From Polyodon spathula (Eukaryota > Chordata > Actinopteri > Acipenseriformes > Polyodontidae), in assembly GCF_017654505.1 (NCBI RefSeq), contig NC_054553.1, positions 13,412,549 through 13,476,548 on the forward strand: a stretch of DNA of 64,000 bases, read 5' to 3'. Of the stretch, positions 1-10,547 are shown one piece after another. The stretch's first letter is position 1; each line of letters starts with the position of its first letter. Under the pieces are notes generated by a model that saw only the letters and a list, made by a program, of their open reading frames with translations, was not told the origin of the DNA and searched no databases. The position numbers and the translations under genes are program-made.

Positions 1-889
1 CGGGTTCTGTCACACTGCAATACCTGCCTTTACCCAAGTAAATAGTCAATTGTTAATAAGGGGGTTCCAGAAAAATTAACTTATAAGGCTGTTACTACAG
101 TTTATTTCACAGAAGATGGTTATGGAGTGTGCTGGACACTTTTTAATTAATTGTCGTCTGATCCCACAGTACAGACGTCTCTTGTGCTCGGAGTAACGCG
201 TTGACCATATAGAAATATCTGTACTTCCAGTGTAAATAAAATATTCGGTACAAAATAATGGACAGGTAGGGATAGGTTGTATGTCAGTACAAAACACATT
301 CTCATGATCGAATGGACCAAGGTTTTTTCTGCAGGCACAGAAGAGGACAAATTTAACACAATCAAATGAAAATTCTGTCTACCGTTTTCAATCTTGTCAG
401 ACAAGAAATATTAAATTAACAAGGAGATTAATTGATCATGCTTACTAGTAAAAAGGATGTAACACGAAGAAAAACATTAGAACGAAGCTCTTGGTAAATC
501 TCAAAGGAATTCTAAAAACAAAGCAAGGACACATTTATTCAGATAAGTGTATTGGTTAGGACATTTATGTTAACAGTTGCGGAAACTTTTCGTATGGACC
601 CCCAGGACTACACCCTTGAGTCTACAACAAAAAAGAATTCTCCATATAAAAACCAGAATTATCAATTTACAAACGACTTATGTATGTAATCTAAAGTCGT
701 AAAAAACACAGTACCCATTATAGTTAACCTATAAAGGGTACCTATGTTACATTCAACTCATCTCCTTGTGCATACAATTGTTGTCGTTGTCTCACTGAGG
801 TTCTCATATCGAGAGCGGTTTGACTTTCCTTAAGAATTTATGCATGGAGTGTATTGACGACAGAAGAGTGAGTGAAGATGACGTGCCCC
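1..889. other. Unassigned sequence, presumed dcx intron
   Basis: I see no gene and no recognisable repeat here. Short open frames on the - strand lack any family motif. The stretch is presumed to be part of the large dcx intron upstream of 19075. Confidence 0.3.
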
Positions 890-1252
890 GGGAGCTCACC
901 CGTAATGTATAGTGTGGATGGGTCATAAATTTAAGTGATGGGTCACAGGGCATTAAGACCTCATATATAGTATGTGATTGCATTACACGTAATAAAATGA
1001 GAGTATAGTATGTGATTACAAATATGTAAGAGTATAGTGTGTGATTAATAACGTAACTGAATTATAGTTCTGTGATCATAACGTAACAACATATAGTGTG
1101 TGATTACATTAATGTAAGTTCACATAGTGTGTGATTACAAACGTAATGTAAGAGTATAGTGTGTGATGGACATTTAATGTAAACGTATAGTATGTAATTG
1201 GGACATTTCAATTTAAGAGTATAGTGTTTGATTAACATGTAATGTAAGAGAT
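890..1252. repeat. Degenerate minisatellite, unit about 30-35 bp
   Basis: About ten variants of a unit built on AGTATAGTGTGTGATTA followed by a TTAATGTAAG-like segment succeed each other, for example near 957-980, 1001-1020, 1030-1050, 1092-1112, 1127-1140, 1152-1170 and 1190-1205. Unit length varies and the copies differ strongly, so this is an old array or one that drifts fast. Confidence 0.6.
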
Positions 1253-2670
1253 ACCATCTCGTGTTATAATCAGTATTACACACGCATGCGGATACTTACA
1301 TATGTAGTCTCCACGCAAGTAAATCTCGTTTGAAAGTGTTGTTTGACACAATCGAAACTCAATAAAATTTTTCACCTTAAGTATATCCAAATTAAAAACA
1401 TAAGATTAATGGTTGTGGGGCAAGTCATATGTTTGTGCGTACGCTATGAATACTACATCAGAGGTGCGTTCAACTAGGTGAACTTTCACAACAAACTGTG
1501 TTAGCTTCTAGAAGCAGTCTTATATTATTATTATTTATTATTTTTTCTATTCTAAGTATTATGTTTCATTAGTTAGTTTAACCTTGTCATAACTTTTTAA
1601 GATAAAAATCAGCCTAATATGTTTTGTATTGAAAATAATATTTTATAGTATATTTATACCTATTTATTCAATTTGAAATAAACAGTACCACAGGGTCTGA
1701 GTGTCCCAATGAATGTTTCTTTCAAGAGGGTCGGTCAAGCGGTAATAAAAAAAATTGTAGTTGACACCTAGTTTTAAGCATTCTGTTTCACTTCAAACGG
1801 ATCTTCAAATGTGTTTGCAAATTCCGTAGCAGAGCTCGTCTCTGGTGGAGGTCTTTTTGGTAGTTCGACAAAAAGGTTTGTAAGTACTTACAAACACTGA
1901 TGATGATTGTCTTTAGTGGAACGACAAACCGTGATGATGGGTAGATTATGTAACTAGAGTGAATCAGTCTCAATTGTACTGTTGCCAGTACACCCTGGGC
2001 AATGGCTCCTTCCATCTTGTTTATATATCCCAAGATTACACTAAGATATGGAATCATCATAAATTAATTACAAGTACATTATTTCGCTTGGCGTTTCATT
2101 TTTAAGATAACGATCTGCCTCATATGTTTGTTATATGTCTTATGGTATAATAACTAAATACGAACAGTTCGAAACCGATAATCGTAAAATGTAGTAAATC
2201 AGACGAAAAGTAAACAAACACATGTTTGATGAGGTACCCAAGTAACAAGTACCAGGATATACTTACAAAGTGGACGTAACAAGCAAGGTAAGTCTTTAGC
2301 AAAACACACTACTTTCAAGGATTAATGATATCCACTATTTCACAGTGAAACCGAAAACGGTCTACCATGAAGATATAGGAGCTGTATTGATATCATCTTA
2401 AAGTGGTAGTGCTGGGTCTAGTAAAGACAGTATATAAGTAAACAACACTATCCAGATCAGGGCCGCTTGTGCAGTCGAGCAAACTGATCTACCCGGGTTC
2501 ACACTCTTTCCATGAAACCCTGTTCCGCGCATTGGACAGCAACTCTGTTGAGACGTTCTTGCACTGAATGGTGACTTTGTAATCTGTAAATATTTGCAGG
2601 GTCAAAAGTTACCATGCACAGCGGCCAACTATAGAATACTGATATCACTTAGTAGTATATAAAGTACGGT
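1253..2670. other. Unassigned sequence, presumed dcx intron
   Basis: No gene or classifiable repeat was recognised. The only structure noted is a perfect 20-bp palindrome at 1876-1895 (arms GTTTGTAAGT and ACTTACAAAC). The 90-codon open frame on the - strand at 1788-2060 shows no domain I recognise. Confidence 0.3.
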
Positions 2671-2675
2671 ACAGG

Positions 2676-2723
2676 TTATATATATTAAATATATATATAT
2701 ATGTCATAATGGAAATAGATATA

Positions 2724-2754
<31 letters not shown>
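2676..2754. repeat. (TA)n microsatellite, interrupted
   Basis: Two TA tracts at about 2676-2702 and 2720-2754 are separated by a short unique piece. They abut the Tc1-like fragment to the right, as expected for TA-targeting elements. Confidence 0.8.
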
Positions 2755-2759
<5 letters not shown>

Positions 2760-3022
2760 TGTGCACACATTATTTGTAATTCAACAAAATGTGAACATTT
2801 CCGTTTCATAAATGAGTACTGACTTAAGGGGCTGAATACTTATATAACCAATAAATTTCATTTTGTACATTTTCTTTGCAAGTTGTGCTGACATTTAACC
2901 TCCTCCTCCTATAACAGTGTTCAGTTTAACCACTACAGCTTTGAATAAAACAAGTTTATTTAAAAAACTGTGCACACATTATTTGTAATTCAACAAAATG
3001 TGATCTTTGCAAACCACTGTGT
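2755..3022. mobile_element. Tc1/mariner-like terminal fragment with internal direct repeat
   Basis: The segment ends in a Tc1-type terminus (TGCAAACCACTGTGTA, about 3007-3022). It carries the same sequence of about 38 bp twice in direct orientation, at 2755-2794 and 2966-3003 (both begin AAAACTGTGCACACATTATT). No transposase is present. It looks like one end of a Tc1 family distinct from the two described below, duplicated or mis-joined. The orientation is not certain. Confidence 0.5.
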
Positions 3023-4804
3023 ATATATATATAAATTCAGTGTATCTTTATTGAAATGTGGTAAGATACTTTGGCCTTGCCACTGCTACAGGTCTTCAAC
3101 ATGTCAGTATCAAATTCTTGGCTCTTGAATACTACCTTCAGTTTGTCCTCCTCTTGCCAGACCGTATCGTGTATGGCACCTCATCAAAGTCATGTTCAAC
3201 CATAAAGCTTCAGAACATGGTCCTACATCAGAGGCAGTCATTGCTATTCCACAATGTATTTATTGCATTCCTCTGTGGTGATGCTGGAACTCATAAAGAG
3301 GGTTGATACTTCTGGGCAGCCGTATAGCTTTATGTTTTAAGGCTTGACAATAGTAAATATGTGGCTCTGACTAGGGACAGCTGGAGAGGCAGGGAGGGAG
3401 GCTGTCAATGGAGGAGTGAGAGCGAGGAAACACCGGGCCTGGCCCATAGAATAGAAATGCAGGGAGGGGAGAGACAGCTGGACCCTTTACATGTGAGTAA
3501 TACTGATACGACAGCAGGCACAATAACAAGGTAGATGGCTTCTCAGAAGCACTATAAATGATGGTTGCAGTCAATTCCATTTCAGATGCTCCGGTGGCAT
3601 TCCTTTGTAAATCGTTATTACTTTATTATTATTTCATACAAGCTCAGTCCTTGCAGCCAGCTTGGAATAGAGATCATGTTGCGCTAAGGTGGTGATTGCA
3701 CAGTTCTTTGGGTCTGTGTTTAAGCACATGCACAATATCTGCCTCTGTCTGAAAACCCCTCCCTTGAGGTGAAAGTGCTTGAGACGGAATGAAGCTCTGT
3801 GTGCAGTCTTGTAATGAAGCACAAACCAGGTTCAACAGCTGGGTTTCAGAACATGGTCCTACATCTCAACCAGACACAAATATACCACAAATCATAGTCA
3901 ACTATGGGTTATTTAATGCCATGGATGCTTCTGTAACTGTAAAGTCATTGTTTTGTAATTTTATAAATAACATTAAAATACTGGTATAATCTGTTCATTG
4001 ACTGCCTCTTCAGTATTCCTACCATTACTACAGTAAGTGTATAATGAATGATGGCATACTGAACAGATAACGGCAGGCATGATCAATACATTCCAGACCA
4101 CAGTTGACTTGGACAAGGACATTGAAAAGGGTGTTACCGGAACACTAATTGATTTAAGTTTGATCAATCTGTGAAGCAAACAGGCATTTGACAAATCAGT
4201 CAGATAATTGGTCACAGGTGTTTGTCTCCTAGATTATATTTGTTCACAACTGCATTGTAAGAAGCTCTTGAGACTAAAATAAGATGGGCACTAATAAAAT
4301 ACAAGGAAGAAAAGCTGCCTTCAAGGTCTGCAGTGTGACCTTCACACAAAGAGCCTGAATTCATTTTTCAGTGAGCTCAGCCCAGGGATGAGAAATAGTC
4401 TTCCATGTGGAATGAGTTAGCTGTGTCTGCTGCTCCAGCGGGACATGAGCTGGTTCAGCAGTCATCCAGAGACGTGGTGAAAACAGCAGATAATCAGAAT
4501 GGCTTTGCCACTGGAAATAACAATGTGATTTGTGACAGGACATGAAAAACGCATTAACCAAACTGTAGCAAAGAGGGTGTTCAGAGTGTGCAAATCACAA
4601 TTAGACACATTCAGATTTAGAATAATTGCATTAAAGACTTAATGTACTTCACTGGAAAGCTGTAGTGACAAGTTTATTGTTTAATCCTATAGTCTTTTTG
4701 AGACATTACAGTATGCCCTTCATTCTGTGGGTATTTGAATCCCCTGGCAACTGCTAAGAAGACCCTGTTCAGAAAAATCAGATTCTTTACAGTTTAGTAA
4801 CACA
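3023..4804. other. Unassigned intronic sequence
   Basis: No exon or classifiable element was recognised. A 21-bp segment (TTCAGAACATGGTCCTACATC) occurs at about 3209-3229 and again at about 3846-3866. The + strand open frame 3058-3306 has no motif I know. Confidence 0.3.
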
Positions 4805-4806
4805 TA

Positions 4807-5192
4807 CAGTGCCTTGCAAAAGTATTCAGACGCCTGACCAATTTTCTCATATTACTGAATTACAAATGGTACATTGAAATTTCGTTCTGTTCGATTTTTT
4901 TTTTTAAACTCTTAAACTCAAAATCAATTATTGTAAGGTGACATTGGTTTTCTGTTGGGAAATATTTTTAACAAAAATAAAAAAAACTGAAATATCTTGC
5001 TTGCATAAGTATTCATCCCCTGTGCTTTGGAAGCTCCCAGTTTGCACCGATGAAAGAAATTGCCCTAACGAGGACACAATTACCTGACCATTGTCCTCCA
5101 TCTGTGAACCATTAAAGTTGCTGTCACATTTTCTGGATAAAAACCCCACTGTTGAAGGATCATTGGAAGGAAAAATGAAGACCAAAGAGTCA
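4807..5192 (+). mobile_element. Tc1/mariner element, 5' end only (family A)
   Basis: The left terminus CAGTGCCTTGCAAAAGTATT follows a TA dinucleotide (4805-4806). The sequence matches the terminal region of the fuller copy at 45996-47543, read from that copy's transposase-start end. It runs through the untranslated leader to the transposase start ATG at about 5175 (ATGAAGACCAAAGAG) and stops within six codons, where it enters a (TA)n tract. The rest of the element has been lost, so no protein can be made. Confidence 0.8.
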
Positions 5193-5193
5193 T

Positions 5194-5226
5194 TATATAT
5201 ATATATATATATATATATACTTATAT

Positions 5227-5261
<35 letters not shown>

Positions 5262-5266
5262 TATAG
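5194..5266. repeat. (TA)n microsatellite
   Basis: Nearly pure TA, with small interruptions around 5220-5229 and 5253. It lies at the break point of the truncated Tc1 copy on its left. Confidence 0.85.
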
Positions 5267-5267
5267 A

Positions 5268-5387
5268 GTAAGGCAGCAGTGTGAAGTAGTGGTTAGGGCT
5301 CTGGACTCTTGACTGGAGGGTCATGGGTTCGATCCCAGGTGGGGGACACTACTGCTGTACCCTTGAGCAAGGTACTTTACCTATAAT
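5268..5387 (+). mobile_element. tRNA-derived SINE, head fragment
   Basis: A pol III promoter-like A box (TAGTGGTTAGGG, 5287-5298) and B box (GGGTTCGATCCCAG, 5325-5338) are spaced as in tRNA genes. They are followed by a SINE body (CTGTACCCTTGAGCAAGGTA) that breaks off near 5387. There is no 3' tail, so it is a truncated copy. The segment is embedded in repeats and is not a functional tRNA gene. Confidence 0.75.
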
Positions 5388-5659
5388 GGGTTGTTGGTGT
5401 TATGTGTTTTGGTGGTGGTTGGCAGGGATAGGGTTAATTGCTAGCCCTGCCAAATACATGTGAGAACGTGACTGTTTCCAAATTAGATAACTGATGTTAA
5501 TTGGGAACAGCCACATGGTATAAAAAGAGAAATGTATTGTATGAACCACAGTGTTTTGGTTAAAACTTGTAAACTCTATGGGAAACAAGTGCTTTGGCTG
5601 GTAATCTGCTTAGCCATCCAGTGTGCTAGTTAAGGACTGTTAAAAGTTTAATTAGGGCT
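5388..5659. other. Unassigned intronic sequence
   Basis: No gene or repeat was recognised between the SINE head and the LTR that follows. Confidence 0.3.
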
Positions 5660-6212
5660 TGCCACACAGATGGCTTGTGTAGTGACGTCAGACCAGGAAG
5701 GAGTAACCCACACATACAGCGCTGCGGTCAGTGAAGCGCTGGTGTGCATGTTTAAATAAACAAAAGGTTTTAACAAACAAAATGCTGAACAAAACAAAAT
5801 GGTATGGTGACCAAAACAGACAAACAAAAGACATGGAACAAGCAAGTATCACGCTGGTGTAAAACCAGCACTGGTAGCAATTGTTATTATTTAGTTATTT
5901 TACTTCACCTCCTGACTCCCGTTCCGCCTCTGAGCACACTAACCCCCAAGTGAGACGTGTGGCACTCTTTTATCTACAGCTATGCCGGGACCCAATTGCT
6001 AGTGAATTATTCACTTGAATCCCGGCACAGTCTGCAGGTGAACTAATTGTGCACTCCTTGTGCCCAAATACAAATACCCACTTTAATCTGCACATTAAGT
6101 GATTGTGCAATCCCCATGTCCAACTACAAATATATTTTAAAATCACCTGTGCTTCATAACCCAGGCTATACACTGTGCACCAATACATACATAAAACAAC
6201 AATAACACACCA
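5660..6212 (-). mobile_element. Solo LTR, Ty3/gypsy-type, probably end-truncated
   Basis: This shares blocks with the LTRs at 7048-7582, 9144-9773 and 54760-55780: GACGTCAGACC near the left end, an A-rich ACAAACAAAA tract, and the TTAATTG/CACTTGAATCCC region. In the - orientation a TATA-like TACAGCTGC/ATAAAAG region is degenerate here. The right end lacks the GGCGGGACACT...CCACA terminus of the complete copy, so the boundary near 6212 is approximate and no target duplication was found. Confidence 0.5.
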
Positions 6213-6707
6213 TGTGGGAGCTAGGCTTTTGTTTTGTTTGTTTTTGTTTTGTGAGAATAAACATGCATGAAAATGCTTGAAAAGTGTGGTTGTTCTGTCT
6301 GGGTCTGAAAATGATAATAAATGGATACCCTTGTGATGCTAATAGTAAAGAAGACGAGGTTCAGCAGTACAGTTGGGTTTTTTTAAACATAGTGTTTCAG
6401 TGCTGTACAGACATTCTATGTCGTTATCCAGTCTCTCTGAGAGATGAATGTACCAGCTTTACATCTTTTTTTTTTTTTTGACGTATTCTCATTTTGTTGA
6501 TCATTAATGAACATTTCTGTACTATGGGTGTTGTCGCGTGATTGAAAATGAGACATTTTGTGTTTGAATTGAAAGTGATGGTCTCGAGGAGTCGAATGGG
6601 TCAAAGTTCAAGTATATTTTCCTCTAGAGGAATTATCACCTTTTGACTACTGTGGCATTGTCTTTTTTTTTTAATGGCTCAGGATGCAAATGTAGCATTC
6701 ATTCATG

Positions 6708-6711
<4 letters not shown>
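6213..6711. other. Unassigned intronic sequence
   Basis: No gene was recognised. It contains T-rich tracts at about 6466-6480 and 6662-6672. Confidence 0.3.

Positions 6712-6770
<59 letters not shown>
6712..6770. repeat. (TA)n microsatellite
   Basis: An uninterrupted TA tract of about 58 bp. Confidence 0.95.
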
Positions 6771-6773
<3 letters not shown>

Positions 6774-6784
6774 TTTTGCTCATT

Positions 6785-6885
6785 TAATATATAGACAGAA
6801 CAGAAAATAAACAGTAGTAATAAACAAAAACACAAGGACACGGCACATTCGCCAAAATAAACAGACAAACAAAACACGTCAGCTT
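6785..6885 (-). mobile_element. LTR fragment, same family as 9144-9773
   Basis: The segment (AGACAGAACAGAAAATAAAC ... GGACACGGCACATTCGCC) is nearly identical to part of the LTR at 9144-9773. It is cut on the left by the (TA)n tract. It may be a remnant of the second LTR of the element whose first LTR lies at 7048-7582. Confidence 0.6.
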
Positions 6886-6892
6886 CTTTTAC

Positions 6893-7047
6893 CCCCCTCC
6901 TTCCTTCAACTCCTCCTGGCGATTACGCCATGGCTGCCTTTCTTCCTCCCATCCCATTTTTTTAAAAAACAATTTTTATGAATTTTCCACCCGCAGTATC
7001 CCTGGTCTGGCGCTTGGAGGTGCTGTTATCCCGGTTCTGACACCACA
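6893..7047 (-). mobile_element. LTR retrotransposon internal remnant with primer-binding site
   Basis: Immediately inside the LTR that starts at 7048, read on the - strand, two bases are followed by TGGTGTCAGAACCGGGAT (complement of 7028-7045). This resembles the complement of the 3' end of tRNA-Leu, a usual primer for vertebrate Ty3/gypsy elements. It shows that 7048-7582 is the 5' LTR and that this piece is leader sequence. No gag or pol frame is left. Confidence 0.65.
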
Positions 7048-7582
7048 TGTCACAAAGACGGCCGGAGTGGGTGGCATCAGACCAGAGCCAGGAAGTAAAT
7101 AAACAAGAGGTGGAGTTTGGTGGAGCTGAGCGAATGCTTTCAATCAGGATTTAATAAATAAACAAACAGACAGAAAATAAAAAAAGGTTGTAACAATACA
7201 AAAAATAGGACACGGCACATTCACCAAAACAAACAGACAAACAAAACGGACCAAACAAAACACGGTGAGCTTCTTTTACTTTACATTATATTATTATTAT
7301 ACTTATTATTTCCTCCGTCTCCAAGTCCGTTCTCCACTCACCGAACACACAACCCCGAGTGGGTGAAAACATATTGCTTTTATGCAGCTGTACCAAGACT
7401 TGACTGATAATCAATCATTTAATTGGAGTCACAGTACAACTGCACGTGAATTAATAAAGTGCAATTCCCCCATGCTCCCGAAATGAACGTGCTTTACTTG
7501 CACGTGAACTATACACAAACATTTAATACACCGCATGCAACATATAACAAAAAATACACACAGGGGCGAGCACTTCGTCACA
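7048..7582 (-). mobile_element. 5' LTR of a Ty3/gypsy-type element
   Basis: The LTR is bounded by TGTCACAAAG (left) and CTTCGTCACA (right), giving TG...CA ends on the - strand. A promoter-like CATAAAAGCA lies in the middle of the - strand (about 7378-7387), and AATAAA-type signals occur toward its 3' end (around 7150-7170). The primer-binding site follows directly at 7045-7028. On the right it abuts a family A Tc1 copy lacking about its first 25 bases, so the retroelement probably inserted into that Tc1. Confidence 0.75.
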
Positions 7583-8168
7583 AAACCCCTGACCAATTCT
7601 CTCATATTACTGAATTACAAATGAGTCATTGAAATTTCATTCTGTTTGATATTTTATTTTAAAACACTTAAACTCAAAATCAATTATTGTAAGGTGACAT
7701 TGATTTTATGTTGGGAAATATTTTTAAGAAAAATAAAAAACTGAAATATCTTGCTTGCATAAGTATTCAACCCCCACACATTAATATTTGATAGAGCCAC
7801 CTTTCGCTGTAATAACAGCTTTAAGTCTTTTGGAGTAAGTATGTACCAGCTTGTACCAGAGTGATTTTGGCCCATTCTTCTTGGCAGATTTGCTCCAGGT
7901 TGTTCAGGTTGGTTGGACGACGCTTGTGGACTGCAATTTTCAAATAGTGCCACAGATTCTCAATGGGATTGAGATCAGGACTTTGACTGGGCCACTGTAG
8001 GACATTCAACTTTTTGTTCTTGAGCCACTCCAATGTTGCTTTGGCCTTGTGCTTGGGATCATTGTCCTTCTGAAAGGTGAATTTCCTCCCAAGCTTCAGT
8101 TTTTTAGCGGACTGAAGCAGATTCTCTTGCAGTATTTTCCTGTATTTTGCTCCATCCATTCTTCCTTC
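7583..8168 (-). pseudogene. Tc1/mariner transposase fragment (family A), C-terminal half
   Basis: This is a partial copy of the family A Tc1 element, oriented like 45996-47543. The - strand frame 8159-7821 encodes the C-terminal part of a DDE transposase. The second catalytic Asp is visible in DNDPKHKAK and the Glu in NPIENLWH, followed by a normal-looking C-terminus. The N-terminal DNA-binding region and first catalytic Asp are missing because the copy breaks off at about 8168. The left inverted repeat lacks about 25 bases at the junction with the LTR. The product could not be active. Confidence 0.85.
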
Positions 8169-8265
8169 AATGGATGGAGCAAAATGGAAAATTTCTGTGA
8201 TCTTTTATTTCAGCTCATGAAACATGGGACCAACACTTTACATGTTGCGTTTATATTTTTGTTCA

Positions 8266-8271
<6 letters not shown>
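8169..8271. mobile_element. Terminus of a second Tc1-like element
   Basis: From about 8187 the sequence matches a widespread fish Tc1-type end (AGCTCATGAAACATGGGACC, then TTTATATTTTTGTTCAGTG) and finishes in a (TA)n tract. Positions 8169-8185 are an exact inverted copy of 8144-8160, so the junction with the preceding Tc1 fragment is a hairpin. Confidence 0.65.

Positions 8272-8272
<1 letters not shown>

Positions 8273-8347
<75 letters not shown>
8273..8347. repeat. (TA)n microsatellite
   Basis: An uninterrupted TA tract of about 75 bp. It gives rise to spurious Tyr-Ile open frames on both strands. Confidence 0.95.
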
Positions 8348-8349
<2 letters not shown>

Positions 8350-9143
8350 TGGGTGACTGGATGTCTATTGTCTTCTCCTGTGCTGTTTAATAAACACAAG
8401 CTGACTGTACTGTGTACTGGCTCAGACAGCACTGCGTTTCATTATGAGCTGATACAGGGGCTCTCTGGGTCTGTTGCTTCAGCCGTGTCAGGCTGCTTTC
8501 AACGAGGAATCTTTCAAATCCTCCCTGTTTGAACAGAGAGGCTTTCATAAACCTTGCTGGACTGTCCAGCCAGTAAGCATTGCCTTTGCCAGTTTTCTAA
8601 GTGCTCCAGCATTTATTTGTACTCACAAGAAATCAACAGTGCATCAAGTAATCAAGGAAGCCTGTGTTACCGGTCATGAGGCACATGAATAAAGAGATAG
8701 CACTCAGATGGAATTGCAGTATTAATGGAGTAACTACAATGGGGTGAGGCTTGTAGAGTGGGTCCACATAGGTAACATAGTCATAGTTTGACATAGTAAT
8801 GTCATCACAACATTATGACCTAATACACGCTGATGGTAACCCATTGCACAAGACAGTAATGTCAGTGTGGTACTGCATCACATCCACTGTATTATCATGC
8901 TGATTGCTCTGCTAATAGACTGTTGTTATATACCAATAGAATTTTTCTTATACTAGTGCTGTGGTATACTAAAGCCAAACCTGCTTAGTATGATTGTTAA
9001 TGTATAAACTTTAACGTATTGGAAGTGTTTCTACAAAAATTCACCATCCATCAGTATTTATAAATTACTGCAACATGGATTTTTGTACCACACTGTTGTA
9101 CAGACTTGTACGTCATTTAATTGGAAAAAAAGGTTTTGGGCAG
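8348..9143. other. Unassigned intronic sequence
   Basis: No gene or classifiable repeat was recognised. The + strand open frame 8474-8692 shows no domain. Confidence 0.3.
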
Positions 9144-9773
9144 TGTCACAAAGATGGCCGGAGTGGGTGGTGTCAGACCAGATCCAGGAAATAAGCAACA
9201 GAGAGGTGGAGTTTGGTGGAGCTGAGCGAATGCTTTCGCTCAGCATTTAATAAATAAACAGAACAGAAAATAAACGATGGTAACAAACAAAAACACAAGG
9301 ACACGGCACATTCGCCAAAATAAATAGACAAACAAAACGGACTAAACAAAACACGGTGAGCTTTAAATAAACAAGTATCGTGCTGGTCCCACCAGCACGC
9401 AATAGCAATTGATATATCTACATAACTATTTCTCCTTCTCTCTCTCCCGTTCCCTACTCACCGAACACCCAACCCCGAGTGAGTAAAATGTGCATCTATG
9501 TATATTGTTGTGCTGGGATTCAATTACTAATTAATTATTCACTTGAATCCCAGCACGTGAATTAATTGTGCAACCTCGTTCTCACATATTAAATACTTTA
9601 AATGCACGTGAAGTGATGTACAATCCCGTGCCTAAATACAATTATACATTTCTAAACACACGTGAAACACAGCCCCGTTTATATCCCGTGTACCAATGCC
9701 TATACACCAACATTTAACACACCACACGCAACATATAACAGACAATATACACAGGAGCGGGCACTTTGTCACA
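9144..9773 (-). mobile_element. Solo LTR, Ty3/gypsy-type
   Basis: The complete LTR runs from TGTCACAAAGATGGCC to GGGCACTTTGTCACA (TG...CA on the - strand, 630 bp). It is flanked by near-identical 5-bp duplications, GGCAG (9139-9143) and GGAAG (9774-9778). No internal region is attached, so it is a solo LTR left by recombination between the two LTRs. It is the same family as 7048-7582 and is related to 54760-55780. Confidence 0.85.
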
Positions 9774-9785
9774 GGAAGGTAACAG

Positions 9786-9792
9786 CAAATAA

Positions 9793-9823
<31 letters not shown>

Positions 9824-9833
9824 CACACACACA
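9786..9833. repeat. (CA)n microsatellite
   Basis: A CA-rich tract with single A interruptions just right of the solo LTR. Confidence 0.9.
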
Positions 9834-10545
9834 AGGACAATGAAACAAGGATTAGCCATAATAAGATTACAACGAGGCAGTACATAAGCATGGCCTCTTA
9901 CATGTTGGACAGTGTTTGCAGTCTGCTCTGGCAGCATTGTTTTCATAGAGAGCAGAGCTTACTCAAAGTAGTCTGTTTGTGAAAGTAGTTGAAGGCACTC
10001 CCACTAGTCTTGAACCTTAACAGACAGACCTATTCTGCAAATAGAAACAGCACTATTCAAATCTTAGTTACCAAGCTAATAGACTTCATCCCTCACTCTT
10101 TAGCTATATCCAGAGCTGTTCATTAGCAACTATGCTACAGGAAACAGCCTTTATCAGACCATGCCGAGCCACCCCTTGGGAAATACAGCTGAATCTGGGA
10201 GCTATTCCAAAAATAATTTGCCTGCTCCGGAACAGAGTGCTAGCGTGGGCTGAATTTCAATGAGATGTGTATCTCGGTGCATCAGTGCATCGCGGCAGTG
10301 CAGGCTAGCAGTTATAGTCTCTCTTTGCTGAGTCTGGCATTTTCATGCTGCTTTCATGTTCTTCTGTGCTTAATATGGAGGTTTTGTTACAAGGAATAAG
10401 CATGGAGGCACACGAGACTGCATAGTGCTCATTGCACATCGCTCTGCAACATATTTTGTCATGCTGTATTGCAACAGTGGGACATAACAGTTTCATATTT
10501 GAATTGTCTTGAGTTTTAATTTATATGTAGTGCTGTACTTCAATA
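9834..10545. other. Unassigned intronic sequence
   Basis: No gene or classifiable repeat was recognised. Confidence 0.3.
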
Positions 10546-10547
10546 TA

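Noticed and set aside
1788..2060. 90-codon - strand frame near the window start
   Set aside because: No family resemblance, and the sequence around it gives no other coding signal.
5268..5387. A functional tRNA gene
   Set aside because: A and B boxes are present, but the arms do not close into a cloverleaf and a SINE body follows; the same holds for 28797-28858.
8049..8532. Long + strand open frames over 8049-8532
   Set aside because: They run through the (TA)n tract, giving Tyr-Ile repeats, and through antisense Tc1 sequence; no independent gene.
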